Below are positions 8,850 to 17,134 of a DNA stretch of 64,000 bases, piece after piece. Made by a program: the position numbers and the translations under genes. The DNA comes from Streptomyces lincolnensis. GTDB lineage: Bacteria; Actinomycetota; Actinomycetes; Streptomycetales; Streptomycetaceae. Position 1 is the first letter of the stretch; each line of letters begins with the position of its first letter. The notes under the pieces were generated by a model. The model did not search any database, had not been told where the DNA came from, and saw only the letters and a list, made by a program, of their open reading frames with translations. Location: the NCBI RefSeq assembly GCF_001685355.1, contig NZ_CP016438.1, positions 3,472,001-3,536,000 of the forward strand. The letters are read 5' to 3'.

Positions 8850-9755
8850 TTACCGCCGTTTCGGAACCGGTACCCGCATGAGGTCGTGGGCGACGGTCAG
8901 CTCCCCCTCGTACCCGGCCGCCCGCGCCTGCCGCTCGAAGTCGTCCGGCTCCGAGTAGCGCTGACTGAAGTGGGTGAGCACGAGATGACGGACGCCGGCG
9001 TCCCGCGCCACCCGCGCCGCCTGGCCTGCCGTCAGATGGCCGTGATCCACGGCGAGTTGCTCGTCCTCGTCGAGGAACGTCGACTCGATGACCAGCATGT
9101 CGCAGCCCTCGGCCAGCGCGTGCACGCCGTCGCAGAGCCGGGTGTCCATGACGAACGCGAACCGCTGCCCCCGTCGGACCTCGCTGACGTCACCGAGACG
9201 GACCCCGTCGAGGGAGCCCTCGCGCTGGATCCACCCCACGTCCGGCCCCTTGATGCCGTGCGCGGCGAGCCGGTCGGGCAGCATGCGGAAGCCGTCGGGC
9301 TCGATGATCCGGTAGCCGTAGGACTCCACGGGGTGCGAGAGCTTGCGGGCTTCGAGGGTGTACGACGGGGTGACGGCGAGGGGGCCGTCCGCGCTCACCG
9401 GCGCCTCGACGAGCTGGACCGTCTCCCGGTACGCCGTCGCGTACCGCAGCCGGTTGAAGAACCGCTGCCCCGACCTCGGGTAGTGGGCGCTGATCTCGTG
9501 CGGGACCCGGTCGAGGTTGATGCGCTGGATCACCCCGGCGAGGCCCAGGGAGTGGTCGCCGTGGAAGTGCGTGACGCAGATCCGGTTCAGGTCGTGGGCG
9601 GCGGCCCCGGCGCGCAGCATCTGGCGCTGTGTGCCCTCGCCGGGATCGAACAGGATGCCCTCGCCGTCCCAGCGCAGCAGGTAGCCGTTGTGGTTGCGGT
9701 GCCGGGTCGGGACCTGGCTGGCGGTGCCGAGGACGACCAGTTCGCGTACGGACAC
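8850..9755 (-). CDS. rnz: ribonuclease Z (MBL-fold tRNA 3' endonuclease)
   Basis: A 301-residue metallo-beta-lactamase-fold protein of the RNase Z type. It is expected to cut precursor tRNAs after the discriminator base, needed for tRNAs lacking an encoded CCA such as the two tRNA-Ala genes in this window. The zinc motif [10 protein letters not shown] spans residues 62-71, with a further DTRLCDG segment, and the C-terminal LTHFSQRY motif is the conserved HST-like loop. It follows the HIT gene by 6 bp, so the two are probably cotranscribed. Confidence 0.88.
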   Translation of the reverse strand: MSVRELVVLGTASQVPTRHRNHNGYLLRWDGEGILFDPGEGTQRQMLRAGAAAHDLNRICVTHFHGDHSLGLAGVIQRINLDRVPHEISAHYPRSGQRFFNRLRYATAYRETVQLVEAPVSADGPLAVTPSYTLEARKLSHPVESYGYRIIEPDGFRMLPDRLAAHGIKGPDVGWIQREGSLDGVRLGDVSEVRRGQRFAFVMDTRLCDGVHALAEGCDMLVIESTFLDEDEQLAVDHGHLTAGQAARVARDAGVRHLVLTHFSQRYSEPDDFERQARAAGYEGELTVAHDLMRVPVPKRR

Positions 9756-9761
9756 GGCGAG

Positions 9762-10115
9762 TTACCCGGGGGGCCAGGTGAGGCCGCGGCCGCCGAGGAC
9801 ATGCGCGTGGGCGTGCCAGACGGTCTGTCCCGCGCCGCTGCCGGTGTTGAAGATCGTGCGGTAGCTTTCGAGCTTCTCGTCCTCGGCGACGGCCCGGGTC
9901 TCGCGCAGGACGTCGGCGGCGAGCTCCGGGGCGCCGGCGGCCAGGGCGGCGGCGTTCTCGTAGTGCGCCTTGGGGATCACCAGGACGTGGGTGGGGGCCT
10001 GGGGGTTGATGTCCCGGAACGCGACGGTGGTGTCCGTCTCTCGGACGATCGTCGCCGGGATCTGCCCGGCGACGATCTTGCAGAACAGGCAGTCGTCCTG
10101 GGGTTCCCCTGGCAT
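9762..10115 (-). CDS. HIT family (histidine triad) nucleotide-binding protein
   Basis: A 117-residue Hint-branch protein, likely a purine nucleoside phosphoramidase or AMP-lysine hydrolase. The CLFCKI motif (residues 9-14) gives two of the possible metal ligands, and the catalytic histidine triad is H101, H103 and H105 in HAHAHVLGG. A GAGGAGG Shine-Dalgarno stands seven bases before the ATG. It is the promoter-proximal gene of a HIT-rnz pair. Confidence 0.93.
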   Translation of the reverse strand: MPGEPQDDCLFCKIVAGQIPATIVRETDTTVAFRDINPQAPTHVLVIPKAHYENAAALAAGAPELAADVLRETRAVAEDEKLESYRTIFNTGSGAGQTVWHAHAHVLGGRGLTWPPG

Positions 10116-10159
10116 GTGGCCTCCTCGTTCCGGTGTGATCGCTTACGTGGGCATGCTAT

Positions 10160-13100
10160 CTAGGAGGGCAGACCGGGCGGCACCATGGCCGGGGTCTCCT
10201 CCAGGGCGGCCAGCGCCAGCCGTACCGCCTCGTCCAGCTGTACGTCCCGTCCCGCCGCGTAGTCCTGGGGACGCTGGACCACCTCCACATCGGGGTCGAC
10301 GCCGTGGTTCTCCACGCCCCACTCGTAGTTCTCCAGCCAGAAGGCGTACTTCGGCTGGGTGATGAGCGTGCCGTCGACCAGGCGGTAGCGGCTGTCGATG
10401 CCGATGACGCCGCCCCAGGTGCGTACGCCGACCACCGGCCCGATGCCGAGGGCCTTGATCGCCGCGTTGACGATGTCGCCGTCGGAGCCGGAGAACTCGT
10501 TAGCGACGGCGACGACGGGACCGCGGGGGGCGTCCTGGGGGTAGCTGTAGGGGCGCATGCCGCGGGGGACGGCCCAGCCGACGATCCGGCGCGCCAGCTT
10601 CTCGATGACGAGCTGGGAGGTGTGGCCGCCGCGGTTGTAGCGGACGTCGACGACGAGGCCCTCGCGGCCGACCTCGACGCGCAGGTCGCGGTGGATCTGG
10701 GCCCAGCCGGGGGCCTGCATGTCGGGGACGTGGAGGTAGCCGAGCCGGCCGCCGGACCTGTCGTGGACGTAGGCGCGCCGGTCGGCGACCCAGGCGTGGT
10801 AGCGCAGCGGTTCCTCGTCGGCGACGGGGACCACGACGGCGTGCCGTACCTCGCCGCCGCCGGAGGGCGAGATGGTCAGCTCGACGGGCTTGCCCGCCGT
10901 ACCGACGAGGAGCGGTCCGGGACCGGTGACCGGGTCGACCGGGTGTCCGCCCACCGCGACGATCGCGTCCCCGGCGCGCACCGCGACACCGGGCGCGGCG
11001 AGCGGGGAACGGGCGTCGGGGTCGGAGGTCTCGGTCGGCAGGACGCGGTCGATCCGCCACTGCGGCGCCCCCTGGGGGCCGTCCTCGTGGCGGGAGATGT
11101 CCGCGCCGAGCAGCCCCTGCCGGGGGCCGTGGCCGTGGCCGCCGCGCGGCATGACGTAGGCGTGCGAGGTGCCGAGCTCGCCCTGGACCTCCCACAGGAG
11201 GTCGACGAGGTCGTCGTGGGTGGCGACGCGGTCCACCACGGGCCGGTAGCGGTCCAGGACGCCGGCCCAGTCGACGCCGTTCATGTCGGCCCGCCAGAAC
11301 TGGTCCCGCATGACGCGGCCGGTCTCCTCGTACATCTGCCGCCACTCGGCCGTGGGGTCGACCAGCTGTCGCACCCGGCCGAGGTCGACGGTGATGTTGG
11401 AGTCGCTGTCGTCGTCGCTGGAGGCCCGCCGGTCGCTCGGTACGACCTTCAGGCGGCCGTCCGTCCACAGCAGCACCCGCTTGCCGTCGCCGCTGACGGC
11501 GAAGTGGTCGGCGTCGGCGGCGAGATGCTCCAGACGCTGCTGGGCGAGGTCGTAGCGCTCCAGCTCGGTCTTGGGGTCGGGGTCGTCCGGGGTGGCCCGG
11601 GAGGAGCCGAGGACGCCCTGCACCGGGTGGCGCAGCCAGAGCACGCCGTCCTTGGCGGCCCGCAGGTTGGAGTAGCGGGCGGCCTCGACCGGGAACGGCA
11701 CGATCCGGTCGGCGAGGCCTTCGAGGTCGATACGGGTGGCCGGGGTGCCCTCGCTGTCGGGGGTCTCGTCCTTGTCCGGCGCCTCGAAGGGGCGGCCGTG
11801 CCGCTGCGGGCCGAACGGCGAGGGCGTGGTCGCGGCCAGCGTGATCAGGTGCGGGCGGTCGCCGACGACGAAGGCCAGGTCGAAGACGTGCTCGTCGTAG
11901 ACCGGGTCGAAGGAGCGGTTGGACAGGAAGGCGAGGTGCTTGCCGTCGAGGGTGAAGGCGGGGGCGTAGTCCTGGAAGCGCAGCGGGGTCGCCTCGGTGA
12001 CCGACAGGTCGGTGGTGTTGGCGAGGCGGAGCTGGCGCAGCGGGCGCGGGCCGGGGTGCGACCAGGCGAGCCACGCGGAGTCGGGCGAGAAGACCAGGCC
12101 GGAGACGTCACCGTCCTCGCTGCGGTCGACCTCGCGGACCTCGCCGGTCTCCCGCTCGACGAGCAGCACCCGGCCGTCGTGCGCGGCGACCGCGGCCCGG
12201 CTGCCGTCCGGTGCCATGGCGAGCCCGAGGACCCGGCCCAGCTGTCCGGCGGCGAGGCGGCGCGGGGTGGCGCCGGGGGCGAGGCCGGTGGCGGGCGCGA
12301 ACTCCAGGGCGTCGTCGCCCTCCGCGTCCGTCACCCACACCACCCACTCCTCGCCGTCCGCGCGGAAGGTGCGCGGCAGACGCGCCCGTACGCCGGGTTC
12401 GGCGGCCAGCGCGCGGGCGGGGCCGGAGCGGTGGGTGACCCAGTGCACGGCGCCGCGGACGGCGATCGCGCTGCCACGTCCGGTGTGGTCGGGGGCGCCG
12501 GAGCCGAACCAGCGGGAGGCGTTGACGGTGAACGGCTGCCGGTCGACGCGCTGTCCGCCGAGCCGTACGTCGAGCCGGCGGGGCTCGGTGCCGTCCAGGT
12601 CGTCGAGGATCCACAGCTCACCGGCGCTGGAGTACACGACGCGGGTGCCGTCACCGGCCGCGTGCCGGGCGTAGAAGCCGTCGAGGGGGGTGTGCCGGCG
12701 CAGGTCGGAGCCGTCGGCGAGGGAGGAGTAGAGCGCGCCGACGCCCTCGTGGTCGCAGAGGAAGGCGATGCGGTCGCCGACCCAGGTGGGGTACTCGATG
12801 TTCCCGGCGAGGTCCTCGTGGAGCCGGAGGAACTCTCCCTGGCCCTCCCGGTCGATCCACAGCTTGCCCGCGGTGCCGCCCCGGTAGCGCTTCCACCAGG
12901 CGGCCTCGCGGCCCATCGGCGAGGACAGGAGCACCGTGCCCGCGTCGCCGTACTGCACGCTGCCGACGAGGCCGTAGGGCAGGCGGGTGGCGGGTCCGCC
13001 GTCGAGCGGGACGGCGTGGGCCCACTTGCGGCGCAGGTTGGCCTGGCCGTACGTGGTGACCGCGAGGACCTGTCCGTCCGGGGTCCAGCCGCGCACCTGG

Positions 13101-13378
13101 GTCTGTGAACTGCCCCAGTGGGTGAGGCGCTTGGCGGGGCCGCCGTCGGCCGGGGCGATGTGCACCTCGGGGGCGCCGTCGCGGGTGGAGGTCCAGGCGA
13201 CGGTGGTGCCGTCGGGCGAGATACGGGGGTGGGTGACCGGCACGTTGTCGGCGCTGACCCGCCAGGCGCGGCCGCCGTCGAGGGGGGCGAGCCACACGTC
13301 GTCCTCGGCGGTGAAGGCGACCAATTCGCCGTGCAGGTGCGGGAACCGGAGATAAGCGGAGGTCGCTGGCTGTGTCAC
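10160..13378 (-). CDS. tricorn protease homologue (S41 family)
   Basis: A 1072-residue cytosolic tricorn-type peptidase, which trims peptides released by larger proteases. Order: two N-terminal beta-propellers (about 10-670), a PDZ domain (about 770-850) and a C-terminal S41 catalytic domain. Catalytic residues fit the archaeal enzyme closely: SH in GTSHAYV, nucleophile S965 in SGSDGD and E1023 in VENHG. The length matches the archaeal family almost exactly. The GTG start has TAGGGT six bases upstream and no Shine-Dalgarno, which suggests a leaderless transcript. No partner aminopeptidase is encoded nearby. Confidence 0.93.
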   Translation of the reverse strand: MTQPATSAYLRFPHLHGELVAFTAEDDVWLAPLDGGRAWRVSADNVPVTHPRISPDGTTVAWTSTRDGAPEVHIAPADGGPAKRLTHWGSSQTQVRGWTPDGQVLAVTTYGQANLRRKWAHAVPLDGGPATRLPYGLVGSVQYGDAGTVLLSSPMGREAAWWKRYRGGTAGKLWIDREGQGEFLRLHEDLAGNIEYPTWVGDRIAFLCDHEGVGALYSSLADGSDLRRHTPLDGFYARHAAGDGTRVVYSSAGELWILDDLDGTEPRRLDVRLGGQRVDRQPFTVNASRWFGSGAPDHTGRGSAIAVRGAVHWVTHRSGPARALAAEPGVRARLPRTFRADGEEWVVWVTDAEGDDALEFAPATGLAPGATPRRLAAGQLGRVLGLAMAPDGSRAAVAAHDGRVLLVERETGEVREVDRSEDGDVSGLVFSPDSAWLAWSHPGPRPLRQLRLANTTDLSVTEATPLRFQDYAPAFTLDGKHLAFLSNRSFDPVYDEHVFDLAFVVGDRPHLITLAATTPSPFGPQRHGRPFEAPDKDETPDSEGTPATRIDLEGLADRIVPFPVEAARYSNLRAAKDGVLWLRHPVQGVLGSSRATPDDPDPKTELERYDLAQQRLEHLAADADHFAVSGDGKRVLLWTDGRLKVVPSDRRASSDDDSDSNITVDLGRVRQLVDPTAEWRQMYEETGRVMRDQFWRADMNGVDWAGVLDRYRPVVDRVATHDDLVDLLWEVQGELGTSHAYVMPRGGHGHGPRQGLLGADISRHEDGPQGAPQWRIDRVLPTETSDPDARSPLAAPGVAVRAGDAIVAVGGHPVDPVTGPGPLLVGTAGKPVELTISPSGGGEVRHAVVVPVADEEPLRYHAWVADRRAYVHDRSGGRLGYLHVPDMQAPGWAQIHRDLRVEVGREGLVVDVRYNRGGHTSQLVIEKLARRIVGWAVPRGMRPYSYPQDAPRGPVVAVANEFSGSDGDIVNAAIKALGIGPVVGVRTWGGVIGIDSRYRLVDGTLITQPKYAFWLENYEWGVENHGVDPDVEVVQRPQDYAAGRDVQLDEAVRLALAALEETPAMVPPGLPS

Positions 13379-13384
13379 CCGGTC

Positions 13385-13390
13385 ACCCTA
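13385..13390 (-). promoter_or_regulatory. -10 element TAGGGT, leaderless start of the tricorn gene
   Basis: On the minus strand TAGGGT is followed by GACCGG and then the GTG start, a 6-nt spacing. Confidence 0.6.
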
Positions 13391-13423
13391 TGCAGGGGCG
13401 GCGACGGACGACAGGGGTTTGGA

Positions 13424-13954
13424 TCACTTCCCCTCGGGCCAGCAGTCGGGTTTGCTCTGGCAGTACACGGTCTTCGTGACGGTCACGGTGACCGTGGCCC
13501 CGGGCTGCTGCGGGTTGTTGACGGGCGGGGTGGACGGGGCGGTGCAGTCCCCCAGTCCCTCGACGTGGAACCACTGCTTGCCGTCGATCTTGGCGGTGAG
13601 GTCCCCGCGTACACAGGCCCCGCTGACCGCGCGGGTGACCCTGCCGGTGACGGTGATGTCCTTGCCGTCCTCGGTCTCGCCCTCGCAGTCGACCTCGGCG
13701 ACGGCGTTCTCGGTCGCGCTCGGTGACGCGCCGTCGTCCCCGTACGATGCCGTGCAGTTGAGCCAGCGCACGTCCGCCTTCTGCCGCTCCAGCTCGGCCG
13801 TCACGGTCTGGTCGGTCGTGTAGGCCACGGTCGCCGAGTTCAGCCCACCGGGCTCACAGGCCACCATGCTCCCCACGGCCACGACGGCGAGCCCCGCCAC
13901 AGCCACGGCCCGCCGTCCCCGCCGCCACCGCCCAATCCGCCTCAGTGCCCCCAT
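13424..13954 (-). CDS. secreted lipoprotein, function unknown
   Basis: A 176-residue protein with an Arg-rich n-region, a hydrophobic core and a lipobox-like MVAC ending at about residue 33, so it should be exported and lipid-anchored. The mature part has four further cysteines in pairs (LNCTAS, VDCEGE, GACVRG, GDCTAP) and a Thr/Val-rich tail ending CQSKPDCWPEGK. The extracellular domain resembles a DUF4333-like fold only loosely. The internal ATG was chosen because the upstream extension is low-complexity and lacks a signal peptide. Confidence 0.7.
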   Translation of the reverse strand: MGALRRIGRWRRGRRAVAVAGLAVVAVGSMVACEPGGLNSATVAYTTDQTVTAELERQKADVRWLNCTASYGDDGASPSATENAVAEVDCEGETEDGKDITVTGRVTRAVSGACVRGDLTAKIDGKQWFHVEGLGDCTAPSTPPVNNPQQPGATVTVTVTKTVYCQSKPDCWPEGK

Positions 13955-14023
13955 GGACGGCAGCGTGCCACCGTCGCGCCCGGTGCGGAAGGGCGCATAC
14001 GGCCATGCGCGCGCCCCGCCCTC

Positions 14024-14029
14024 TACGGT
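14024..14029 (+). promoter_or_regulatory. -10 element TACGGT, leaderless start of downstream hypothetical gene
   Basis: TACGGT is followed by GGGCGG and then ATG, giving the 6-nt spacing seen at other starts in this window. Confidence 0.55.
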
Positions 14030-14035
14030 GGGCGG

Positions 14036-14434
14036 ATGCGCGAGACACGCAGGGTCAGGGAGCTGGTCGTGGACGGGTCGACCCGGTACGTGTGGTGGGT
14101 CCGTCACCGGCACGGGCGCGGCGCGGGCGACGTGTGCCGGGAGGTGCTCGCACTGGAGCGGGGCGGCGTACGGACGTCGGTCGTCTTCCCGGCGGGCGAG
14201 GGCCGGGCCGTCTCCGACGGCCGCTCGTACACCGGCTGCGTGGCGACCGGCCCCGGAAGGCTGCTCAACCTGCGCGAACCCGGTGTCGTCCGCGCGATCG
14301 TCGACGAGGCGACGGCCCGCGGACTGCTCCCGGGGGCGGCCGAGTTGGACGGCTGGGAGCTGTTCGACGCCGTCCTCAGCCGCGCAGCAGCAGCCACTCC
14401 TGCAACTCCACCAGGTTCCCCTCCGGGTCCTTGA
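14036..14434 (+). CDS. conserved hypothetical protein
   Basis: A 132-residue protein with no family I recognise. It starts with an Arg-rich strand, contains WWVRHRHGRG, a GGVRTSVVFPAGEGRAVSDGR segment and LREPGVVRAIVDEA, and ends in an Ala/Pro-rich tail. Codon use is ordinary for the window. The tail overlaps the 3' end of the convergent VOC gene by 59 bp, and the last 20 residues are low complexity, so the real stop-proximal part is of doubtful value. The -10 element supports the start. Confidence 0.6.
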   Translation: MRETRRVRELVVDGSTRYVWWVRHRHGRGAGDVCREVLALERGGVRTSVVFPAGEGRAVSDGRSYTGCVATGPGRLLNLREPGVVRAIVDEATARGLLPGAAELDGWELFDAVLSRAAAATPATPPGSPPGP

Positions 14435-14768
14435 GATGGGCGACGCGCATCCGGTCGGTCATGGGGGCGGGGCCGTGCAGGAGCGTGCCGCCGCGGGCGG
14501 CGATCCGCTCGCAGTAGGCGTCCAGGTCGTCGACGCGCAGGACGACCAGGGAGCGGTGCCCGGTGGCCGTGTCGCCCAGTTCGCCGAGGACCTCGGCCAT
14601 CATGGCCCGGTCCTGGAGGGCGATGCCCGCCGAGCCGGTGGCGGGACTGAACTTCTCGTACGGGCCGTCCGCCGCCCCCGACTGGGGCTTCAGGCCGAGG
14701 ACCTCGGCGTAGAAGCGGTAGCAGGCGGCGAAGTCGGTGACGAGGAGGCGTACTTGGGCGAGTTCCAC
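14376..14768 (-). CDS. VOC family (glyoxalase/bleomycin-resistance fold) protein
   Basis: A 130-residue protein formed of two beta-alpha-beta-beta-beta units. Visible are the opening AQVRLLVTDFAACYRFYAEVLGL, a central VVLRVDDLDAYCERIAARGG and the closing HLKDPEGNLVELQE that supplies a metal-ligand glutamate. Substrate is unknown, since the fold serves dioxygenases, isomerases and binding proteins. GGGAG seven bases before the GTG supports the start. Confidence 0.85.
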   Translation of the reverse strand: MELAQVRLLVTDFAACYRFYAEVLGLKPQSGAADGPYEKFSPATGSAGIALQDRAMMAEVLGELGDTATGHRSLVVLRVDDLDAYCERIAARGGTLLHGPAPMTDRMRVAHLKDPEGNLVELQEWLLLRG

Positions 14769-14798
14769 GGCCGTTCTCCCAGGGATCAGGACCAGTGT

Positions 14799-15563
14799 TC
14801 AGGACCAGCGCCCGGTGCGGCCCAGGAGCAGGGCCGTCGCCGCGGTGCCGGCGGTCGATGTACGCAGCACGGTACGGCCGAGGCGGTACGCCTTGGCGCC
14901 CGCCCCCTCGAAGAGCGCCAACTCCTCGGGGGAGACGCCCCCTTCGGGTCCGACGACCAGCACGATCTCGCCCTCGGCGGGCAGTTCGGCGGTCGCGAGC
15001 GGCTCGCTGCCGTAGGCGCGGTCCTCGTGCAGGACGGCGGCGAAGTCGGCTTTGGCGAGAAGTGCGGCAACCTGCTTGCTCGTCGCGGCGTCCGCCACCT
15101 CCGGGAAGCGCACCCGGCGGGACTGCTTGCCGGCCTCGCGGGCGGTGGCCCGCCACTTGGCGAGCGCCTTCAGGCCGCGGTCGCCCCGCCACTGCGTGAC
15201 GCACCGGGAGGCGGCCCACGGCACGATCGCGTCGACGCCGGTCTCGGTCATCGTCTCGACGGCCAGTTCCCCCCGGTCGCCCTTGGGGAGGGCCTGGACG
15301 ACGGTGATCCGGGGGGACTCCGGGGGCTCCTCGGACACGCCGGTCAGGTGGAGGAGCAGCCGGTCCTTGCCCTCGGTGCCGACCACCTCGCACAGCGCGT
15401 GGCGCCCGGCGCCGTCGGTGAGGACGACCTCCTCACCGGCCCGCAGCCGCTTCACGGAGACCGCGTGCCGCCCCTCGGGGCCGTCGAGGACGTACGGTCC
15501 GCCGCTCGCGCGGAGGCCGGGGAGATCGGGGAGGTCCTCGACGACGAACACCGGGGCCGTCAT
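14799..15563 (-). CDS. rsmE: 16S rRNA (uracil-1498-N3)-methyltransferase RsmE
   Basis: A 254-residue SPOUT methyltransferase. The N-terminal PUA-like domain spans about 1-75, and the SAM-binding knot holds VVGPEGGVSPEEL and the C-terminal YRLGRTVLRTSTAGTAA. It methylates U1498 in the 30S decoding region. The ATG overlaps the stop of the nitronate monooxygenase gene by 4 bp (ATGA). It sits downstream of dnaJ on the same strand, so heat-shock readthrough into it is possible. Confidence 0.93.
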   Translation of the reverse strand: MTAPVFVVEDLPDLPGLRASGGPYVLDGPEGRHAVSVKRLRAGEEVVLTDGAGRHALCEVVGTEGKDRLLLHLTGVSEEPPESPRITVVQALPKGDRGELAVETMTETGVDAIVPWAASRCVTQWRGDRGLKALAKWRATAREAGKQSRRVRFPEVADAATSKQVAALLAKADFAAVLHEDRAYGSEPLATAELPAEGEIVLVVGPEGGVSPEELALFEGAGAKAYRLGRTVLRTSTAGTAATALLLGRTGRWS

Positions 15564-16636
15564 CGCAGGTCACCCTTGGTGGACAACGCTGTCCTGGCGG
15601 CGTCGAGTTCGGCGGCCAGGACCTCCACCAGCCGCCCCGCCGACAGCTCCCGGGCCATGCGGTGGCCCTGTCCCGCCCACAGCGCCATGCCCTGCGGATC
15701 GCTCGCCTTGGCCGCCGCCTTGCGCAGCGGCGAGGTGAGGTGGTGGACCTCCGGGTAGGCGGCGGGGGCGTAGGGCCCGTGCTCGCGCAGGAAGCGGTTG
15801 ACCAGGCCGCGGGCCGGGCGCCCGGAGAAGGCCCGCGTCAACTCCGTGCGGACGAACAGGGGGTTGGTCAGCGCCTGCTTGTGCACGGCGTGCGCGCCGG
15901 ACTCGGGGGTGGCGAGGAACGCCGTACCGAGCTGGGCCGCGCTCGCGCCCGCGGCGAGCACGGCGGCGATCTGGGTGCCGCGCATGATGCCGCCCGCGGC
16001 GACGATCGGGATGGTCACGGTCTCGCGGATCTGGGAGACCAGGGAGAGCAGTCCGATGCCGGACCCGTCGGTCTCCGGGACGTCCCGGTGGGTGCCCTGG
16101 TGTCCGCCGGCCTCCACGCCCTGCGCGATCACCGCGTCGGCGCCCGCCCGCTCCACGGCGAGGGCCTCCTCGGCGGTGGTCGCGGTGACCAGCGTGAAGG
16201 TTCCGGCGCGGCGCAGGGAGTCCAGCACGTCCCGGCTCGGGACGCCGAAGTGGAAGGAGACCACCGGCACCGGGTTGTCCAGCAGCACCGCGAGCTTGGC
16301 GTCGTACCCGTCGTCACGGCCGCTGTCCGGGTCGCCGAGTTCCGTCTCGTACCAGCCGGCCTCACCGGCCAGCTGGTGGGCGTAGACGTCCACGGTGGCC
16401 GGGTCCGCGTACTCCGGCTGCGGCAGGAAGAGGTTCACACCGAAGGGACGGTTCGACAGGCTCCGCAGCTGTTTGATCTCCTGGTACATACCGTCGGCGG
16501 TCTTGTACCCGGCGGCGAGGAACCCCAGCCCGCCTGCCTCGGCGACGGCAGCGGCCAGGTGCGGTACGGAGACGCCGCCCGCCATCGGGGCCTGCACGAT
16601 CGGGTGAGGGACGAGATCGGTCAGTGCGGAGGACAT
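15560..16636 (-). CDS. nitronate monooxygenase family FMN enzyme
   Basis: A 358-residue TIM-barrel flavoprotein of the 2-nitropropane dioxygenase/NMO family, which oxidises alkyl nitronates such as propionate 3-nitronate. Seen are PIVQAPMAGGVS at the N-terminus, the AQGVEAGGHQGTHR phosphate-binding loop, IPIVAAGGI and GTAFLATPESGAH. FMN binding is clear, but the natural substrate is not. It lies between the dnaJ-tail repeat array and rsmE and overlaps rsmE by 4 bp. Confidence 0.88.
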   Translation of the reverse strand: MSSALTDLVPHPIVQAPMAGGVSVPHLAAAVAEAGGLGFLAAGYKTADGMYQEIKQLRSLSNRPFGVNLFLPQPEYADPATVDVYAHQLAGEAGWYETELGDPDSGRDDGYDAKLAVLLDNPVPVVSFHFGVPSRDVLDSLRRAGTFTLVTATTAEEALAVERAGADAVIAQGVEAGGHQGTHRDVPETDGSGIGLLSLVSQIRETVTIPIVAAGGIMRGTQIAAVLAAGASAAQLGTAFLATPESGAHAVHKQALTNPLFVRTELTRAFSGRPARGLVNRFLREHGPYAPAAYPEVHHLTSPLRKAAAKASDPQGMALWAGQGHRMARELSAGRLVEVLAAELDAARTALSTKGDLR

Positions 16637-16735
16637 GACGGCATGTTGTCACGTCCTCCGAACAACTCCGAATCGACCCTGCCACCGGGCACGCACCGCC
16701 TGTCAGCGGCCCGTCAGCGGCCCCTCGGGGGCCCG

Positions 16736-17134
16736 TCAGCGGCCGTTGAAAGCGTCTTTCAACCGAGAGAACAACCCCTGCCGCCCAGGCTGACTGTGTC
16801 TGCCCGGGGGCCGACCCCCGGACCCCCGGCAGTCCTGCCTCAGCTCGCGTCAGCGGCCGTTGAACGCATCTTTCAACCGAGAGAACAACCCCTGCCGCCC
16901 AGGCTGACTGTGCCTGCCCGGGGGACGACCCCCGGACCCCCGGCAGTCCTGCCTCAGCTCGCGTCAGCGGCCGTTGAAAGCGTCTTTCAACCGAGAGAAC
17001 AACCCCTGCCGCCCAGGCTGACTGTGCCTGCCCGGGGGCCGACCCCCGGACCCCCGGCAGTCCTGCCTCAGCTCGCGTCAGCGGCCGTTGAACGCATCTT
17101 TCAACCGAGAGAACAACCCCTGCTGCCCAGGCTG
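16736..17134. repeat. tandem repeat made of dnaJ 3'-end copies (3 x 114 bp plus 57 bp)
   Basis: Units begin at 16736, 16850, 16964 and 17078, an exact 114-bp period. The last, partial unit is the true end of dnaJ (its 18 last codons and stop). Each extra unit carries the same tail and stop followed by a GC hairpin (CCGGGGG/CCCCCGG). Units 1 and 3 share one sequence version near GAAAGCGTC, while units 2 and 4 share GAACGCATC. The period is 38 codons, so each copy stays in the dnaJ frame. Confidence 0.95.

Noticed and set aside
10304..13108. A 934-codon plus-strand frame opposite the tricorn gene
   Set aside because: Low-complexity antisense translation, while the minus-strand protein shows intact catalytic residues.
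16736..17134. CRISPR array
   Set aside because: The repeat units are contiguous copies of a gene end with no unique spacers, and no cas gene is present.
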